Assembly: GCF_003626755.1 (NCBI RefSeq)
Contig: NZ_RBCJ01000003.1
Location: 1 to 64,000 of the forward strand
Origin: Ulvibacterium marinum
GTDB lineage: Bacteria > Bacteroidota > Bacteroidia > Flavobacteriales > Flavobacteriaceae
Direction: 5' to 3'
Length of the DNA: 64,000 nucleotides
The translations under genes were made by a program, and so were the position numbers. Shown one piece after another: positions 19,972 through 29,278 of this stretch (within the stretch, counting starts at the first letter, position 1; the number at the start of each line of letters is the position of its first letter). The notes beneath the pieces were generated by a model, which was not told the DNA's origin, did not search any database, and saw only the letters and a program-made list of their open reading frames with translations.

Positions 19972-21786
19972 ATGATTCAATTAACACGGAACACGTTTAT
20001 TCTGTTTCTCGCAATTTTAAGTTTCAACTTCAGTTGTAAAAAATCGACTACAGGTACACAGCAGGTTTTGGTATTATATAACAGTAACTCAAATGAAGTG
20101 GATCAACATGAAGAACTGCTAGTACCATATCTGGAACATTTTGGGATTCCTTACGTAGCTCAGGATATCAATAGAAGTAAATTATTGGAGATAACAGGTG
20201 AATGGAGCCTCATCATCATCTCACATATGAAATTCCTTGATGGCGCCAATCAAGAAAGTGAACAGTTGAAAGCTTTTTTAAAAAAGGAAATACAATCCGG
20301 TACGGGAGTAGTAAGTTTTGATGAGGCCATACCTTACAAGCCGAAATCCATGGCCAACATGTCGGTTGGCAATGATAGTGTCCACTTCGCCAATGAGAAG
20401 CACTATATTACCGAATGGCACAAACCCGGCGAGAAAATGCGACTTTTCAATGCTTTGAATATTGCCAATAATTCCTATGAAAGTGGCAAGAACCTAATAA
20501 ACATAACTGGTGCACCTCTTTTGGCGGTCTTCCAGAAGGAAGCGGGAAAAGTGGTACAATGGACAAGTTTGGGATGGGCTAGGCCACAAATATTGGGACC
20601 CTGGGCAGGATTGGACGACTGCCTGTGGCGCTCCATGGTTTGGGCGGCAAAAAAACCTTTTGTCATGCAGAGCCTACCTCCTCTGGTTACCATGCGAGTC
20701 GACGATGTGGCAGGCCGGGGCCATTTGTGGAATGAAAGTGCATTTTATTGGGTGCACATTGCAAACAAATATGGTTTCAAACCTTGGATGTCCTTGTTTA
20801 TCTACAATGTTACTCCCGATGGCATACAAGAATTACGACAAATCATTAAGGAAGGTAAAGGAACCGCTTCGCCCCATGCTCTGGGAAGACCGCCACGAAC
20901 AGCTGACATTGATTTCTACTATTATCCTGATGCCCTGGAATATCGTGCAAAGGAATATGATGAATTCATTTTCTACAATCATCAAGAAAGAAAAAATTTT
21001 TCCGACGATATATTGCAGGAAAATTTAGAGGCAGTCGACAAATGGTACGATGCCAACGCACCGCTGCCTATCTCAAATTATCTGGTTCCCCATCATGGTG
21101 AGATTGCAATCAAGGCACTTCCACATATAAAGGAGAAATGGGGCATAGAATTCTTGGGGATCGGTCTGGAGCCCGACCTCCCTTGGTCAGATAAAACACC
21201 ATGGCTTCAATGTGGCCCTTTTCGCGTAAATGGTATAAAAGGTACGATAGGCCTAAATCCTGATTTGATGGGCGATAGGCCGGAATATTATAATGGTTTT
21301 GTCAATTTTTCAGGATACGAATTTTTTAATTCCCGTGTGGTTGTCCGGGATGTTACGGGTTATGAATGGGAGCCTGATAATGATGTTGGAGCCACGGTAG
21401 ATCGCGCTGTGGAACAACTGACCAGATCCTTGGATGGTTTGGGACTGGCCACACTATTTACCCATGAAACCGATTTTATCTATCTGATAAAACCCAAAAA
21501 CTGGGAGGAAGAACTTAAAAAAATAAACGAGGCTCTAGCCGGCTATGAACCTTGGTACATGCTTACAGATGATGCCTTGAGAATTGTCAGGGCCCATACT
21601 ACTTCCAAAATTGAAAACTTTAAGCATGAAAATAATACTATAACCGTTGATTTTACCGGTAGTACCGATGTTGAAACCTACTTTTACATATTTCAGGACG
21701 AGGACAATACAATAGCCCATAAAATAGTCGCCGTACCGCCTTTTGAGGGTTTCTTTCAGCTTTCAAGTGATATCGGGCCAGATTAA
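19972..21786 (+). CDS. Two-domain lipoprotein: GATase-like N-half and polysaccharide-deacetylase-like C-half
   Basis: 604 residues. A signal peptide ends in lipobox FNFSC (Cys 22). Residues about 30-230 look like a flavodoxin/class I amidotransferase-like (ThuA or BPL_N type) Rossmann domain beginning QVLVLYNSNSNE. Residues about 238-540 resemble a NodB-type barrel: an Asp pair in MRVDDVAGRG (244-245), His 302 in SPHALGRPP and the HH pair in VPHHGE (374-375) could form the metal site. A small C-terminal beta domain follows. I do not recognise a named family. If active, the C-half might remove acyl groups from a glycan in the periplasm. It is the first gene of the plus-strand arm; 281 A/T-rich bases separate it from the next gene. 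Confidence 0.65.
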   Translation: MIQLTRNTFILFLAILSFNFSCKKSTTGTQQVLVLYNSNSNEVDQHEELLVPYLEHFGIPYVAQDINRSKLLEITGEWSLIIISHMKFLDGANQESEQLKAFLKKEIQSGTGVVSFDEAIPYKPKSMANMSVGNDSVHFANEKHYITEWHKPGEKMRLFNALNIANNSYESGKNLINITGAPLLAVFQKEAGKVVQWTSLGWARPQILGPWAGLDDCLWRSMVWAAKKPFVMQSLPPLVTMRVDDVAGRGHLWNESAFYWVHIANKYGFKPWMSLFIYNVTPDGIQELRQIIKEGKGTASPHALGRPPRTADIDFYYYPDALEYRAKEYDEFIFYNHQERKNFSDDILQENLEAVDKWYDANAPLPISNYLVPHHGEIAIKALPHIKEKWGIEFLGIGLEPDLPWSDKTPWLQCGPFRVNGIKGTIGLNPDLMGDRPEYYNGFVNFSGYEFFNSRVVVRDVTGYEWEPDNDVGATVDRAVEQLTRSLDGLGLATLFTHETDFIYLIKPKNWEEELKKINEALAGYEPWYMLTDDALRIVRAHTTSKIENFKHENNTITVDFTGSTDVETYFYIFQDEDNTIAHKIVAVPPFEGFFQLSSDIGPD

Positions 21787-22067
21787 TCATAAGTGTTTTA
21801 GTGCCAACTAATAGCTATTGTGCAAATCGAATATCAAGTGATTGAAGATAATATTTTGCCCAATACTAGACGAAGTGCATTCCGAAATAAAGGAATCTGT
21901 TTCTGAATGTAGGTTTTTTGAGAATCAGATAAAAAGTAAACTAAAGATTTCTTTTTATTATCTTTTATTTACTTTTATTAATTATTTTTAAGTATTTTGG
22001 TCACAAATGTGGACATCAACTTAAAAATCAAATGCCAACATATCAGAACAATACTATATAACTGTTT

Positions 22068-22964
22068 ATGAAACTATTGGTTTTTGGGGGGAATGGATTT
22101 GTCGGTAGTAATATTGCCGCACTGGCACTTAGAAAGGGCTGGGAGGTAAGTGTGGCCTCTAGAAGCACTAAAAAACTTTTAGAAGGGTTAGATATGCATA
22201 CCGTGGACATCACAGATTTTACGGCTGTTGAGGGACTTATAGATTCGTTTGTGCCCAATGTTGTAGTAAACGCTGCTGCAATAGCCAATATTGATTATGC
22301 AGAATTTCATCAAGAAACGGCCTACAAGGTAAATACATTGGGTGCGATAAATATCGCACGAATATGTGCCGACAAAAAAATCAAATACATATTCTTATCC
22401 ACCGACGCCGTGTTCAACGGAAGGAGCGGATCGTATACGGAAGAGGATGCCGTTGCCCCCCTCAACTATTATGGCCAAACCAAGGCCGAAGCAGAAAAAT
22501 CAATTCTAAGGGAATATCCTGAAGGTGTCGTTCTACGGGTATCCCTCATATTAGGATATCCTTTGGATTCCGGTAATTCCTTTGTTGCAGGCTTGGAAAA
22601 AAAACTAATGGTGGGGGAACGTATAACGGCCCCTACTGCTATTATAAGGACACCTATTGATGTACGGACATTGGCGAATGTCATTTTGGAGATATCCTCA
22701 TCAGAATTCGAAGGCATTCTGCATATTGGATGTACAGAACCTGTTAACCGGCTTAGACTTACCCAAATGCTTGCCGAAAAGTTAGGTTATCCCACAGAAA
22801 AAATAGTGGAGGATACTTCCAAAAATGCAACGAAAAACAAGGCTTTGCGTCATCAAATGGGGGTTTTGGATGTATCCAAGGCCAACAAAGTTTTAAAAAC
22901 GAGGATGCCTACCTTGAAAGAAACTATAGAAAATGCAGCTAGCCGAATCGAAACTAAAATTTGA
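22068..22964 (+). CDS. RmlD-like extended SDR (sugar-nucleotide reductase/epimerase family)
   Basis: 298 residues, cytoplasmic, with no signal peptide. A Rossmann N-terminus shows GGNGFVGSN (8-16), the NAAA segment, STDAVFNG and the catalytic YGQTK pair of Tyr and Lys near 143-147. Length and the SERxxD-like pattern fit dTDP-4-dehydrorhamnose reductase relatives. No rmlA, rmlB or rmlC genes accompany it, so rhamnose synthesis is unlikely to be its job. It forms a tight cluster with the next two genes (a 3-base gap, then a 4-base overlap) and may reduce or epimerise a sugar or sugar acid from the imported glycan. Confidence 0.8.
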   Translation: MKLLVFGGNGFVGSNIAALALRKGWEVSVASRSTKKLLEGLDMHTVDITDFTAVEGLIDSFVPNVVVNAAAIANIDYAEFHQETAYKVNTLGAINIARICADKKIKYIFLSTDAVFNGRSGSYTEEDAVAPLNYYGQTKAEAEKSILREYPEGVVLRVSLILGYPLDSGNSFVAGLEKKLMVGERITAPTAIIRTPIDVRTLANVILEISSSEFEGILHIGCTEPVNRLRLTQMLAEKLGYPTEKIVEDTSKNATKNKALRHQMGVLDVSKANKVLKTRMPTLKETIENAASRIETKI

Positions 22965-22967
22965 AAA

Positions 22968-24182
22968 ATGGTCAAACCGACAATTAAATATGAACTAGAA
23001 GTCGCCAACGGATCAATCTACGGTAAGGAAGAAGAGGATGCTCTGCTTCAAGTGGTACGAAACGGTGCCCCATCATGTGGCGTAAAAGTAAAGCAGTTTG
23101 AAGAGGCCTTTGCGAAGTATTGTGGAACAAAATATGCCTTGACGGTCACTTCGGCGACTACCGGCCTTACCTTGGCCGGAATAGCCGCGGGAGTAGAACC
23201 GGGAGATGAGGTTATTACTACGCCCAATAGTTGGATTGCCACAGCTACCGCCTTTTCGGTTCTTGGAGCAAAGATTGTATTCTGTGATGTAACCGAGGAT
23301 ACCATCAATATGGATCCCAACAAGTTGGAGGCACTCATAACGGATAAAACAAAGGCCATAGTTCCAGTTCATTTATTTGGTCGGTGCTGTGAAATGGATA
23401 AAATCATAGATATTGCCAAAAAATACAACGTTCGCGTCATTGAAGATTGCGCACATAATCCAGGCGGGGAGTATAAGGGCAAAAAATCTGGGAACCTTGG
23501 TCATATGGGTGTGTTCAGTTTTCACCAACAAAAAAACATGTCTACTTTGGGTGAGGGCGGAATGGTGACGACAAATGACAAGAAACTCTTTGAAACTGTA
23601 TTGAGCTATCGTTCCTTATGTTGTAGGACGTATGGTGGCAGTACAAAGTATCTACCAATTGATGAATCAGAATATCCAATGAACAAGGAATACTGGAAAT
23701 TGTATTTTGACAATATAGGATATAACTTTAGAATGACCGATGCACAGGCGGCTGTGGGGATAGAGCAATTAAAAAAATTACCTGCACACAATGCCCGTAG
23801 AACCAAACTAGCCAAAAAGCTTCGTTCTAAATTGGACGATGTAAAAGGTATTATACTTCCTGAAGAGGATTCCCAAGGCAAACATGTTTGGCATGTCTTT
23901 ATGTTTCGCCTTACCAAACATTTTCCAATGAGCAAGCGCGATTTTATGTGGGAAATGTATACCAAAAAGGGAATTAAGTGCTGGTCGCACTATATGCCTA
24001 TTCATTTGACCGAACCTTATTTAAGACAAGGCCACGGGGAAGGGGAATGTCCCGTTATGGAAAATATTATTGACACTTTGATCACTCTTCCCATTCATCC
24101 ACGTCTAAACAATGAAGCAATTGAATATATGGCAAATTGTATTATTGAATTTAGCAAGAAAGTAAAGGTGGTTTCAGAATGA
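22968..24182 (+). CDS. DegT/DnrJ/EryC1/StrS-family PLP-dependent enzyme
   Basis: 404 residues, normal for sugar aminotransferases of this family. Asp 160 in VIEDCAHNPG would contact the PLP ring nitrogen, and Lys 189 in FSFHQQKN is the Schiff-base lysine, followed by GEGGMV. Both are intact, so it should bind PLP. Relatives transfer an amino group to a keto-sugar nucleotide or, rarely, catalyse dehydration. Here it is translationally coupled to a GHMP kinase (ATG overlaps its stop) and close to an RmlD-like reductase, inside a catabolic locus. It may act in reverse, removing an amino group from an amino sugar; this is inference. Confidence 0.85.
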   Translation: MVKPTIKYELEVANGSIYGKEEEDALLQVVRNGAPSCGVKVKQFEEAFAKYCGTKYALTVTSATTGLTLAGIAAGVEPGDEVITTPNSWIATATAFSVLGAKIVFCDVTEDTINMDPNKLEALITDKTKAIVPVHLFGRCCEMDKIIDIAKKYNVRVIEDCAHNPGGEYKGKKSGNLGHMGVFSFHQQKNMSTLGEGGMVTTNDKKLFETVLSYRSLCCRTYGGSTKYLPIDESEYPMNKEYWKLYFDNIGYNFRMTDAQAAVGIEQLKKLPAHNARRTKLAKKLRSKLDDVKGIILPEEDSQGKHVWHVFMFRLTKHFPMSKRDFMWEMYTKKGIKCWSHYMPIHLTEPYLRQGHGEGECPVMENIIDTLITLPIHPRLNNEAIEYMANCIIEFSKKVKVVSE

Positions 24183-25462
24183 ATGTCGAGCAATTAACGA
24201 AAAAGATTGAGTCGGACAAGGCAACAAATCTTTTTAAGCAACTATATGGCAACAAACCTGCAAAGATTACGGGACAGAGAAAGCGTTATAAGGCATTGGT
24301 CCAAAATTTTGAGACCAGCTTCCCTGATTTTAACGACCTGTCATTGTTTTCGACTCCTGGAAGAACTGAAGTAGGGGGTAACCATACCGATCATAATGCG
24401 GGTAGGGTATTGGCTGCGTCGGTCGATTTGGATATTATAGCCGTTTGCGCGCCCACGAATGACGATAGCGTTGTTGTCCAATCCAGTGGTTATGATGAAA
24501 TAAAGGTCAACATTACTGACCTTGAGCCAAAAGAAGGAGAAAAGTTTACCTCAAGGGCTTTGGTCAAGGGAGTGTGTGCCAGATTCGTCCAGCAGGGCCA
24601 TAAAATTGGTGGTTTTAGGGCGTGCTTAAACGGCAATGTGCCCAAAGCGGCTGGACTCAGTTCATCCGCTGCTTTTGAAGTACTTATCGCCACCATCTTG
24701 AATCACTTTTACAACCAAGGTGCCTTGGACAACACAAACATAGCTCAAATCGCACAGTTTGCAGAAAACAATTACTTTGGAAAGCCTTGTGGGCTTATGG
24801 ATCAAACGACATGTGCTTATGGCGGATTGGTTTTTATAGATTTCAAGGATTTCAGTAATCCGATTATCGAGGTCGTAAACTATGATTTTTCCAATAAAGG
24901 TTTGGCCATAATGATTATTGAAACGGGGGGAGATCATGCCGACTTGAACGATGATTACGCGGCTCTCGAAAATGAAATGAAAAATGTGGCCAAGCATTTA
25001 GGAGGTAGTTTTCTCCGCGAATTTACAGATTCAAAAATACTAGAAAACCTAAATTTTTTAAGAACTAAAGTTAGTGATAGGGCCGTTCTTAGGGCATTTC
25101 ATTTCCTGAATGACGATATGCGGGTGGTGAGGCAAGTGGAAGCTCTAAAAAATGATAAAATCGATGATTTTCTTCTTCTAATAAAAGAATCTGGTGAGAG
25201 TTCCTGGATGCTTTGCCAAAATTGCTATTCAATAAAAAATGTTGAGCAACAAGGAATCAGTATTGCCCTGGCAACAACAGATCAAGTTTTAAAAGAAGGT
25301 GCTTGGCGAGTGCATGGGGGAGGTTTTGCCGGTACCATACAAGTATTTCTTCCGAACGAAAAAGTTGAAATGTACACTAAACTAATGGAAAGCATTTTTG
25401 GTGAGAATTCATGCCACGAAATATTTATTAGGCCTTCAGGAACCCAGAAAGTTAATTTTTGA
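24179..25462 (+). CDS. Galactokinase-like GHMP kinase
   Basis: 427 residues, cytoplasmic. The three GHMP motifs are present: GRTEVGGNHTDHNAGRV (about 62-78), the phosphate-binding loop AAGLSSSAAF (about 158-167), and RVHGGGFAG near the C-terminus. In classical galactokinases motif 1 reads GRVNLIGEHTDYN; here the glutamate is replaced by asparagine (GGNHTDH), a subgroup often labelled galactokinase without proof. It probably phosphorylates C1 or an equivalent hydroxyl of the imported sugar or derivative. No galT or galE neighbours are present, so a standard Leloir pathway is not implied. It overlaps the PLP-enzyme stop by 4 bases. Confidence 0.85.
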   Translation: MNVEQLTKKIESDKATNLFKQLYGNKPAKITGQRKRYKALVQNFETSFPDFNDLSLFSTPGRTEVGGNHTDHNAGRVLAASVDLDIIAVCAPTNDDSVVVQSSGYDEIKVNITDLEPKEGEKFTSRALVKGVCARFVQQGHKIGGFRACLNGNVPKAAGLSSSAAFEVLIATILNHFYNQGALDNTNIAQIAQFAENNYFGKPCGLMDQTTCAYGGLVFIDFKDFSNPIIEVVNYDFSNKGLAIMIIETGGDHADLNDDYAALENEMKNVAKHLGGSFLREFTDSKILENLNFLRTKVSDRAVLRAFHFLNDDMRVVRQVEALKNDKIDDFLLLIKESGESSWMLCQNCYSIKNVEQQGISIALATTDQVLKEGAWRVHGGGFAGTIQVFLPNEKVEMYTKLMESIFGENSCHEIFIRPSGTQKVNF

Positions 25463-25585
25463 AAAGAGTGATGAATAGTTTGACCGTGGATTTGGGATGC
25501 TTTATCATACCCCTTTCCATGATAATAAATAGTCAATTGATTATGTTCAAGACTTAACAGATATGATTGCATAACCTCTTCTATC

Positions 25586-27169
25586 ATGGAATTAAACGCT
25601 CTTGACACCTTAATTTTTGTCGGCTATATTGTTATTCTTTTGATTATTGGTTTTGTTTCCGGAAGAAAGAAAAGCAATGAGGTCGCAAAGGATTTCTTTT
25701 TGACCAGTAAGACCTTGCCGTGGTATGCCGTCGGATTTTCGATAATTGCCGCGGGAATAAGCTCGGAGCATTTTCTTGGCGCGGTAGGCTACTCGTATCA
25801 ATACGGTATTTCCGTTGCCAATTGGGAATGGCTCAATGGACCCGCCATAATTTTGTTGGTCCTTGTATTCATTCCCTTTTATATCCGCAAAAAGGTAATT
25901 ACAATGCCCCATTTTTTAGAAATGAGGTTCGAGCCCCGTACTCGAACTTTATTTGCAATTATCTCCATCTTGATTTATGTGTTCATCAACCTTGCCGGGG
26001 TGCTTTATTCAGGAGCGTTTGCCATTAAAGTAATCTTTGAACTTGACAATATTTACTTTGGAATATGGATACTGACCATTGTGGCGGGGCTTATTTCAAT
26101 TTACGGGGGAATGGAGTCAGTTGCATGGACAAACATGTTCCAATCCATATTGTTGATCGGGGGCGGTATATTGGTATTTATACTTGGCGTAATAGAAGTT
26201 CCGGGTGGGATTAAGGAAATTATAGGTACAGGTGAAAGGGCCCATCTGATCTTACCGGCAGATCATCCCGAAATACCATGGCCGGCACTTATTGTTTTAA
26301 TGCTATCGACCAACATTTGGTTTTTTTGTACAAACCAATCTATCAATCAGGCTGCTTTGGGAGCTAAGAACGAATGGCATGCTAAAATGGGTGTATTGTT
26401 CGCAGGGTTTCTTGCCATTCTTATTCCACTGGCAGATGTATTTCCAGGGCTGATTACAAGAGCCCTTCATCTGGACTTTGTTTCGAACAATGCCGATGAA
26501 TCCTATTTACTTGTAGTAAATCAACTCATCCCCAGTGGAATGAAGGGAATTGTCTTTGCAGGCCTTACCGGGGCTATTATCTCAACTATAGAGGCGATTA
26601 CCAATGCCTGTTCCACAATTTTCACCTTTGATATTTATCAACGGATGATCAACAAGAAAGCGGATGACAAAAAGCTTATACGTATAGGTCGCATAGTTGG
26701 TGGATTATTACTCATTTTCGGAGCGTTATGGGCTCCCGTAGTGGAGCAATTCGATCAAATCTTCGAATATTTTCAAAAGTGTTGGGCCTTTGTAGCCGTA
26801 CCGTCAATGATTGTATTTGTCCTTGGTGTTTCCTGGGAAAAGTTTAGTAACCAAGCGGCTTTTTGGATTCTCTGTTTAACTTTTCCAATGTTCGTTCTTC
26901 CCTTTATACTTACCTTGTTAAATGTTTCCATGAATGGTTACATTGTTGCGGGCATCCTTGGAATATTCATATTCGTTGCCGCCGTACTCATCAGCAAAAT
27001 TAGCCCGGCCAGTATAAATCCCAATTCCGCTGATTATGTATGGAGCAAGAAAATGGGAAAATTGCCCAAAGACCTATTTGCGAAAAGCTTACCTTTTTAC
27101 AGGCAGGTTTGGTATTGGATAGTAATCCTGATTTTGACCTATGTTGCGATATACGCTCTATTGTGGTAA
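25586..27169 (+). CDS. Sodium/solute symporter (SSS/SGLT family)
   Basis: 527 residues with about 13-14 hydrophobic helices in the inner membrane. The opening helix is followed by SGRKKSNEVAKDFFL and GISSEHFLGAVGYSYQYG, the sodium-site region typical of SGLT-type carriers (vSGLT-like). It most probably carries the mono- or disaccharide freed in the periplasm into the cytoplasm. It lies 123 bases after the kinase and 50 bases before the TIM-barrel gene, so it is probably in one transcription unit with the catabolic enzymes. Confidence 0.92.
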   Translation: MELNALDTLIFVGYIVILLIIGFVSGRKKSNEVAKDFFLTSKTLPWYAVGFSIIAAGISSEHFLGAVGYSYQYGISVANWEWLNGPAIILLVLVFIPFYIRKKVITMPHFLEMRFEPRTRTLFAIISILIYVFINLAGVLYSGAFAIKVIFELDNIYFGIWILTIVAGLISIYGGMESVAWTNMFQSILLIGGGILVFILGVIEVPGGIKEIIGTGERAHLILPADHPEIPWPALIVLMLSTNIWFFCTNQSINQAALGAKNEWHAKMGVLFAGFLAILIPLADVFPGLITRALHLDFVSNNADESYLLVVNQLIPSGMKGIVFAGLTGAIISTIEAITNACSTIFTFDIYQRMINKKADDKKLIRIGRIVGGLLLIFGALWAPVVEQFDQIFEYFQKCWAFVAVPSMIVFVLGVSWEKFSNQAAFWILCLTFPMFVLPFILTLLNVSMNGYIVAGILGIFIFVAAVLISKISPASINPNSADYVWSKKMGKLPKDLFAKSLPFYRQVWYWIVILILTYVAIYALLW

Positions 27170-27219
27170 ACCATATTCTTATTTTCGTAAACAAATTTTA
27201 AATCATTTTTAAACTCCAA

Positions 27220-28230
27220 GTGAACGATATCTACATCTCAATATTTGATGGACTACTTTCCGATTACAAGGCACAGGATATTCTTAAACAATCGGGCATC
27301 ATCTCTGGCATTGAGGTATATAGCCTTGTACAGCACTATGAGTCCATTAAGAGTTCAGGATTAAAATGTGCAGCACATGATCCGTTGGTTTTTGAGATGA
27401 ATAATTTGGGCAACCCTAACTGGCTATCCGTTTTTGAAAGTCCTCAAGGTAGAAAGGTATTGAACTTAATTAGAAATACGAATTCTCCCGTGGTGGCTTT
27501 TCATTGTGGATTCTCAGCAGAAAAGGTTTACAAAATGCGTGCTTATCCCGATGCCCCTGAAATTTCCACACTGTTTACATCAAGAGAGCGGTTACTTTCC
27601 GTTATTTGCGATAACATTTTGGGTTTTGAAAGATTATTGAACGAGTCCACTCCACCGGAATTGCAAAAACAGGTATTGTTGGAACCTATGGACTATACAC
27701 GGAAGAGACCCATAGATTGGGAAATACAATCCCATAAAGTAAAAGTGCACAAATTCGAAATAGAAAAGGTTTTTGAAAAATTTGGAACAAATGCCGCTTT
27801 ACAATGGGTGTGCGATATTGATTTTTATCGAGATCTTTATCAAAGCTTGGAAAATAAGGGCATTCTTCCCATTGGTTTTCTATTTGATATCAGCCACGTT
27901 TTTATAACGGCCGACACAAAAATTCATCAAAGGGAATATGGCGGATCAATAACGGACTATTTTGAAGAACTTCTTCAAATCATAGGCGATAAAGTATACC
28001 AAATACACGTGAATGTTCCTGAAGGAAACCCGTTGGATGGCTACACTGATGGACACTTGCCTTTTACCAAAGGAAATGAACTGTCCCAATTCATTTTACG
28101 GCTAACCAAAAAAGTCATAAAGAATAGTCCCAATTTAAAAACCATGACCTTGGAAATACGAGGAAATAAAAATATGCACCCAATAGAATTCGCCAACCTT
28201 ATGATAGCGCAAGCCAATCTTTTTGCATGA
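27220..28230 (+). CDS. Unrecognised TIM-barrel-like protein (DUF692/xylose-isomerase-like appearance)
   Basis: 336 residues from a GTG start; no signal peptide, so probably cytoplasmic. Segments alternate as in a (beta/alpha)8 barrel. Possible metal ligands lie at strand ends: VAFHCGFS, LLEPMDY, FDISHVF, YQIHVNVPEG followed by DGHLPF, and MTLEIRG. The pattern recalls DUF692 or AP-endonuclease/xylose-isomerase-type barrels, but I cannot assign a family with certainty. Context (after a symporter, a kinase, a PLP enzyme and a reductase) suggests an isomerase, epimerase or oxidative metalloenzyme acting on the imported sugar. Confidence 0.6.
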   Translation: MNDIYISIFDGLLSDYKAQDILKQSGIISGIEVYSLVQHYESIKSSGLKCAAHDPLVFEMNNLGNPNWLSVFESPQGRKVLNLIRNTNSPVVAFHCGFSAEKVYKMRAYPDAPEISTLFTSRERLLSVICDNILGFERLLNESTPPELQKQVLLEPMDYTRKRPIDWEIQSHKVKVHKFEIEKVFEKFGTNAALQWVCDIDFYRDLYQSLENKGILPIGFLFDISHVFITADTKIHQREYGGSITDYFEELLQIIGDKVYQIHVNVPEGNPLDGYTDGHLPFTKGNELSQFILRLTKKVIKNSPNLKTMTLEIRGNKNMHPIEFANLMIAQANLFA

Positions 28231-28276
28231 CGATTTTTGCAAAGGCCAAAATAGCGAAGCTAATACGACATTGCTA

Positions 28277-29278
28277 TTAGAGGACACCTATCCGTACTTG
28301 CTTTTCACTTTTTTTGTTTTGGACTAATGGGTTTCTAAGAGGTCTTCCCATGCCTTCCCATCCAACCTCCATAATATCATTTTCCTCAAGTGTTATCTGT
28401 TCGCCAAAACTGAAAGCGTCCGCTCCGAAAAAGTGAATATGGGCATGGTCTGGTAACCTATGGTTGGAATATTTAAAATGATGGTGTTCTAGATTTTCGA
28501 GGCTATGCGCCATATTTTTTTCTCCCGTATGTATGCTCTTTTCCCATAGAACCTTATCATTTCTGAAAATGCTAACTTTTCCCTGAATGTTCTGAAAAGT
28601 GGAGGTAATTATCAATTCCGGACCTATGGAGCAATTTCTTATTTTTGAGGGAGCTAGGTACAAATAGTTTTTTCTTTCCATGATATGATCTGAGAATTCA
28701 TTCGCTGTGGTAAAACCGACCCTCCAAGGGTTTCCTTCCATATCGTTGAAATAAACTCCGGCTATTTCAGGTTCTTCCCCTCCATCGAGTCCGTAGGAGG
28801 GAATCTCGAGAGGTGCTCCATGCGGCATGAGTATTGAACCATTTCCTTTGTAAAACCATTCAGGTTGAACCCCAATCTCCTCTTTTTTTGGATGTCCCTT
28901 ATCCACACCCCATAGATACATTCTCATACTATCGGTTAGTTCCTTTTCCTCAATGGCCTCGTGCATCTTTTGACGATTTTCCGCACTGGCCTTATGGGTC
29001 AATCCCGTACCGGATAACATTAATTTTGATGGGTCAATTGGGTGATCAAAGGAGGGAAGTAAATCCCAATCCGAACTTCCTTTATAAATAGCATCATAAT
29101 CCAATTCACTTTCTGTAAGATTTTGTATCACTAAGTTCTTTAGACTCCCGCCATCAGGTATTGCTTTCACGACAAGCTCATATACTGATTCATAACCGGA
29201 GACAAGTCTCAGTTTTGGTTCTTCTACCAAAGCCACTTTTCGTCCATGACGTTTGTGTATTAATTGTACCAATCGCAT
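28277..29278 (-). CDS. GguC/AraD1-like fumarylacetoacetate-hydrolase-superfamily protein
   Basis: 333 residues, cytoplasmic, convergent with the preceding gene (46-base gap). It resembles the GguC family: opening MRLVQLIHKRHGRKVALVEEP, a central DGGEEPEIAGVY segment that carries acidic metal ligands, and LYLAPSKIRNCSIGPEL. Relatives act on 2-keto-3-deoxy sugar acids (for example in pentose or uronate oxidation) as dehydratases or hydrolases. Together with the KduD-like remnant and the DeoR regulator it points to a sugar-acid end product for this locus. The exact substrate is not shown. Confidence 0.78.
   Translation of the reverse strand: MRLVQLIHKRHGRKVALVEEPKLRLVSGYESVYELVVKAIPDGGSLKNLVIQNLTESELDYDAIYKGSSDWDLLPSFDHPIDPSKLMLSGTGLTHKASAENRQKMHEAIEEKELTDSMRMYLWGVDKGHPKKEEIGVQPEWFYKGNGSILMPHGAPLEIPSYGLDGGEEPEIAGVYFNDMEGNPWRVGFTTANEFSDHIMERKNYLYLAPSKIRNCSIGPELIITSTFQNIQGKVSIFRNDKVLWEKSIHTGEKNMAHSLENLEHHHFKYSNHRLPDHAHIHFFGADAFSFGEQITLEENDIMEVGWEGMGRPLRNPLVQNKKSEKQVRIGVL

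Noticed and set aside
22068-22964. RmlD proper (dTDP-rhamnose synthesis)
   Set aside because: No rmlA, rmlB or rmlC genes are present, and the coupled genes belong to a catabolic-looking cluster.
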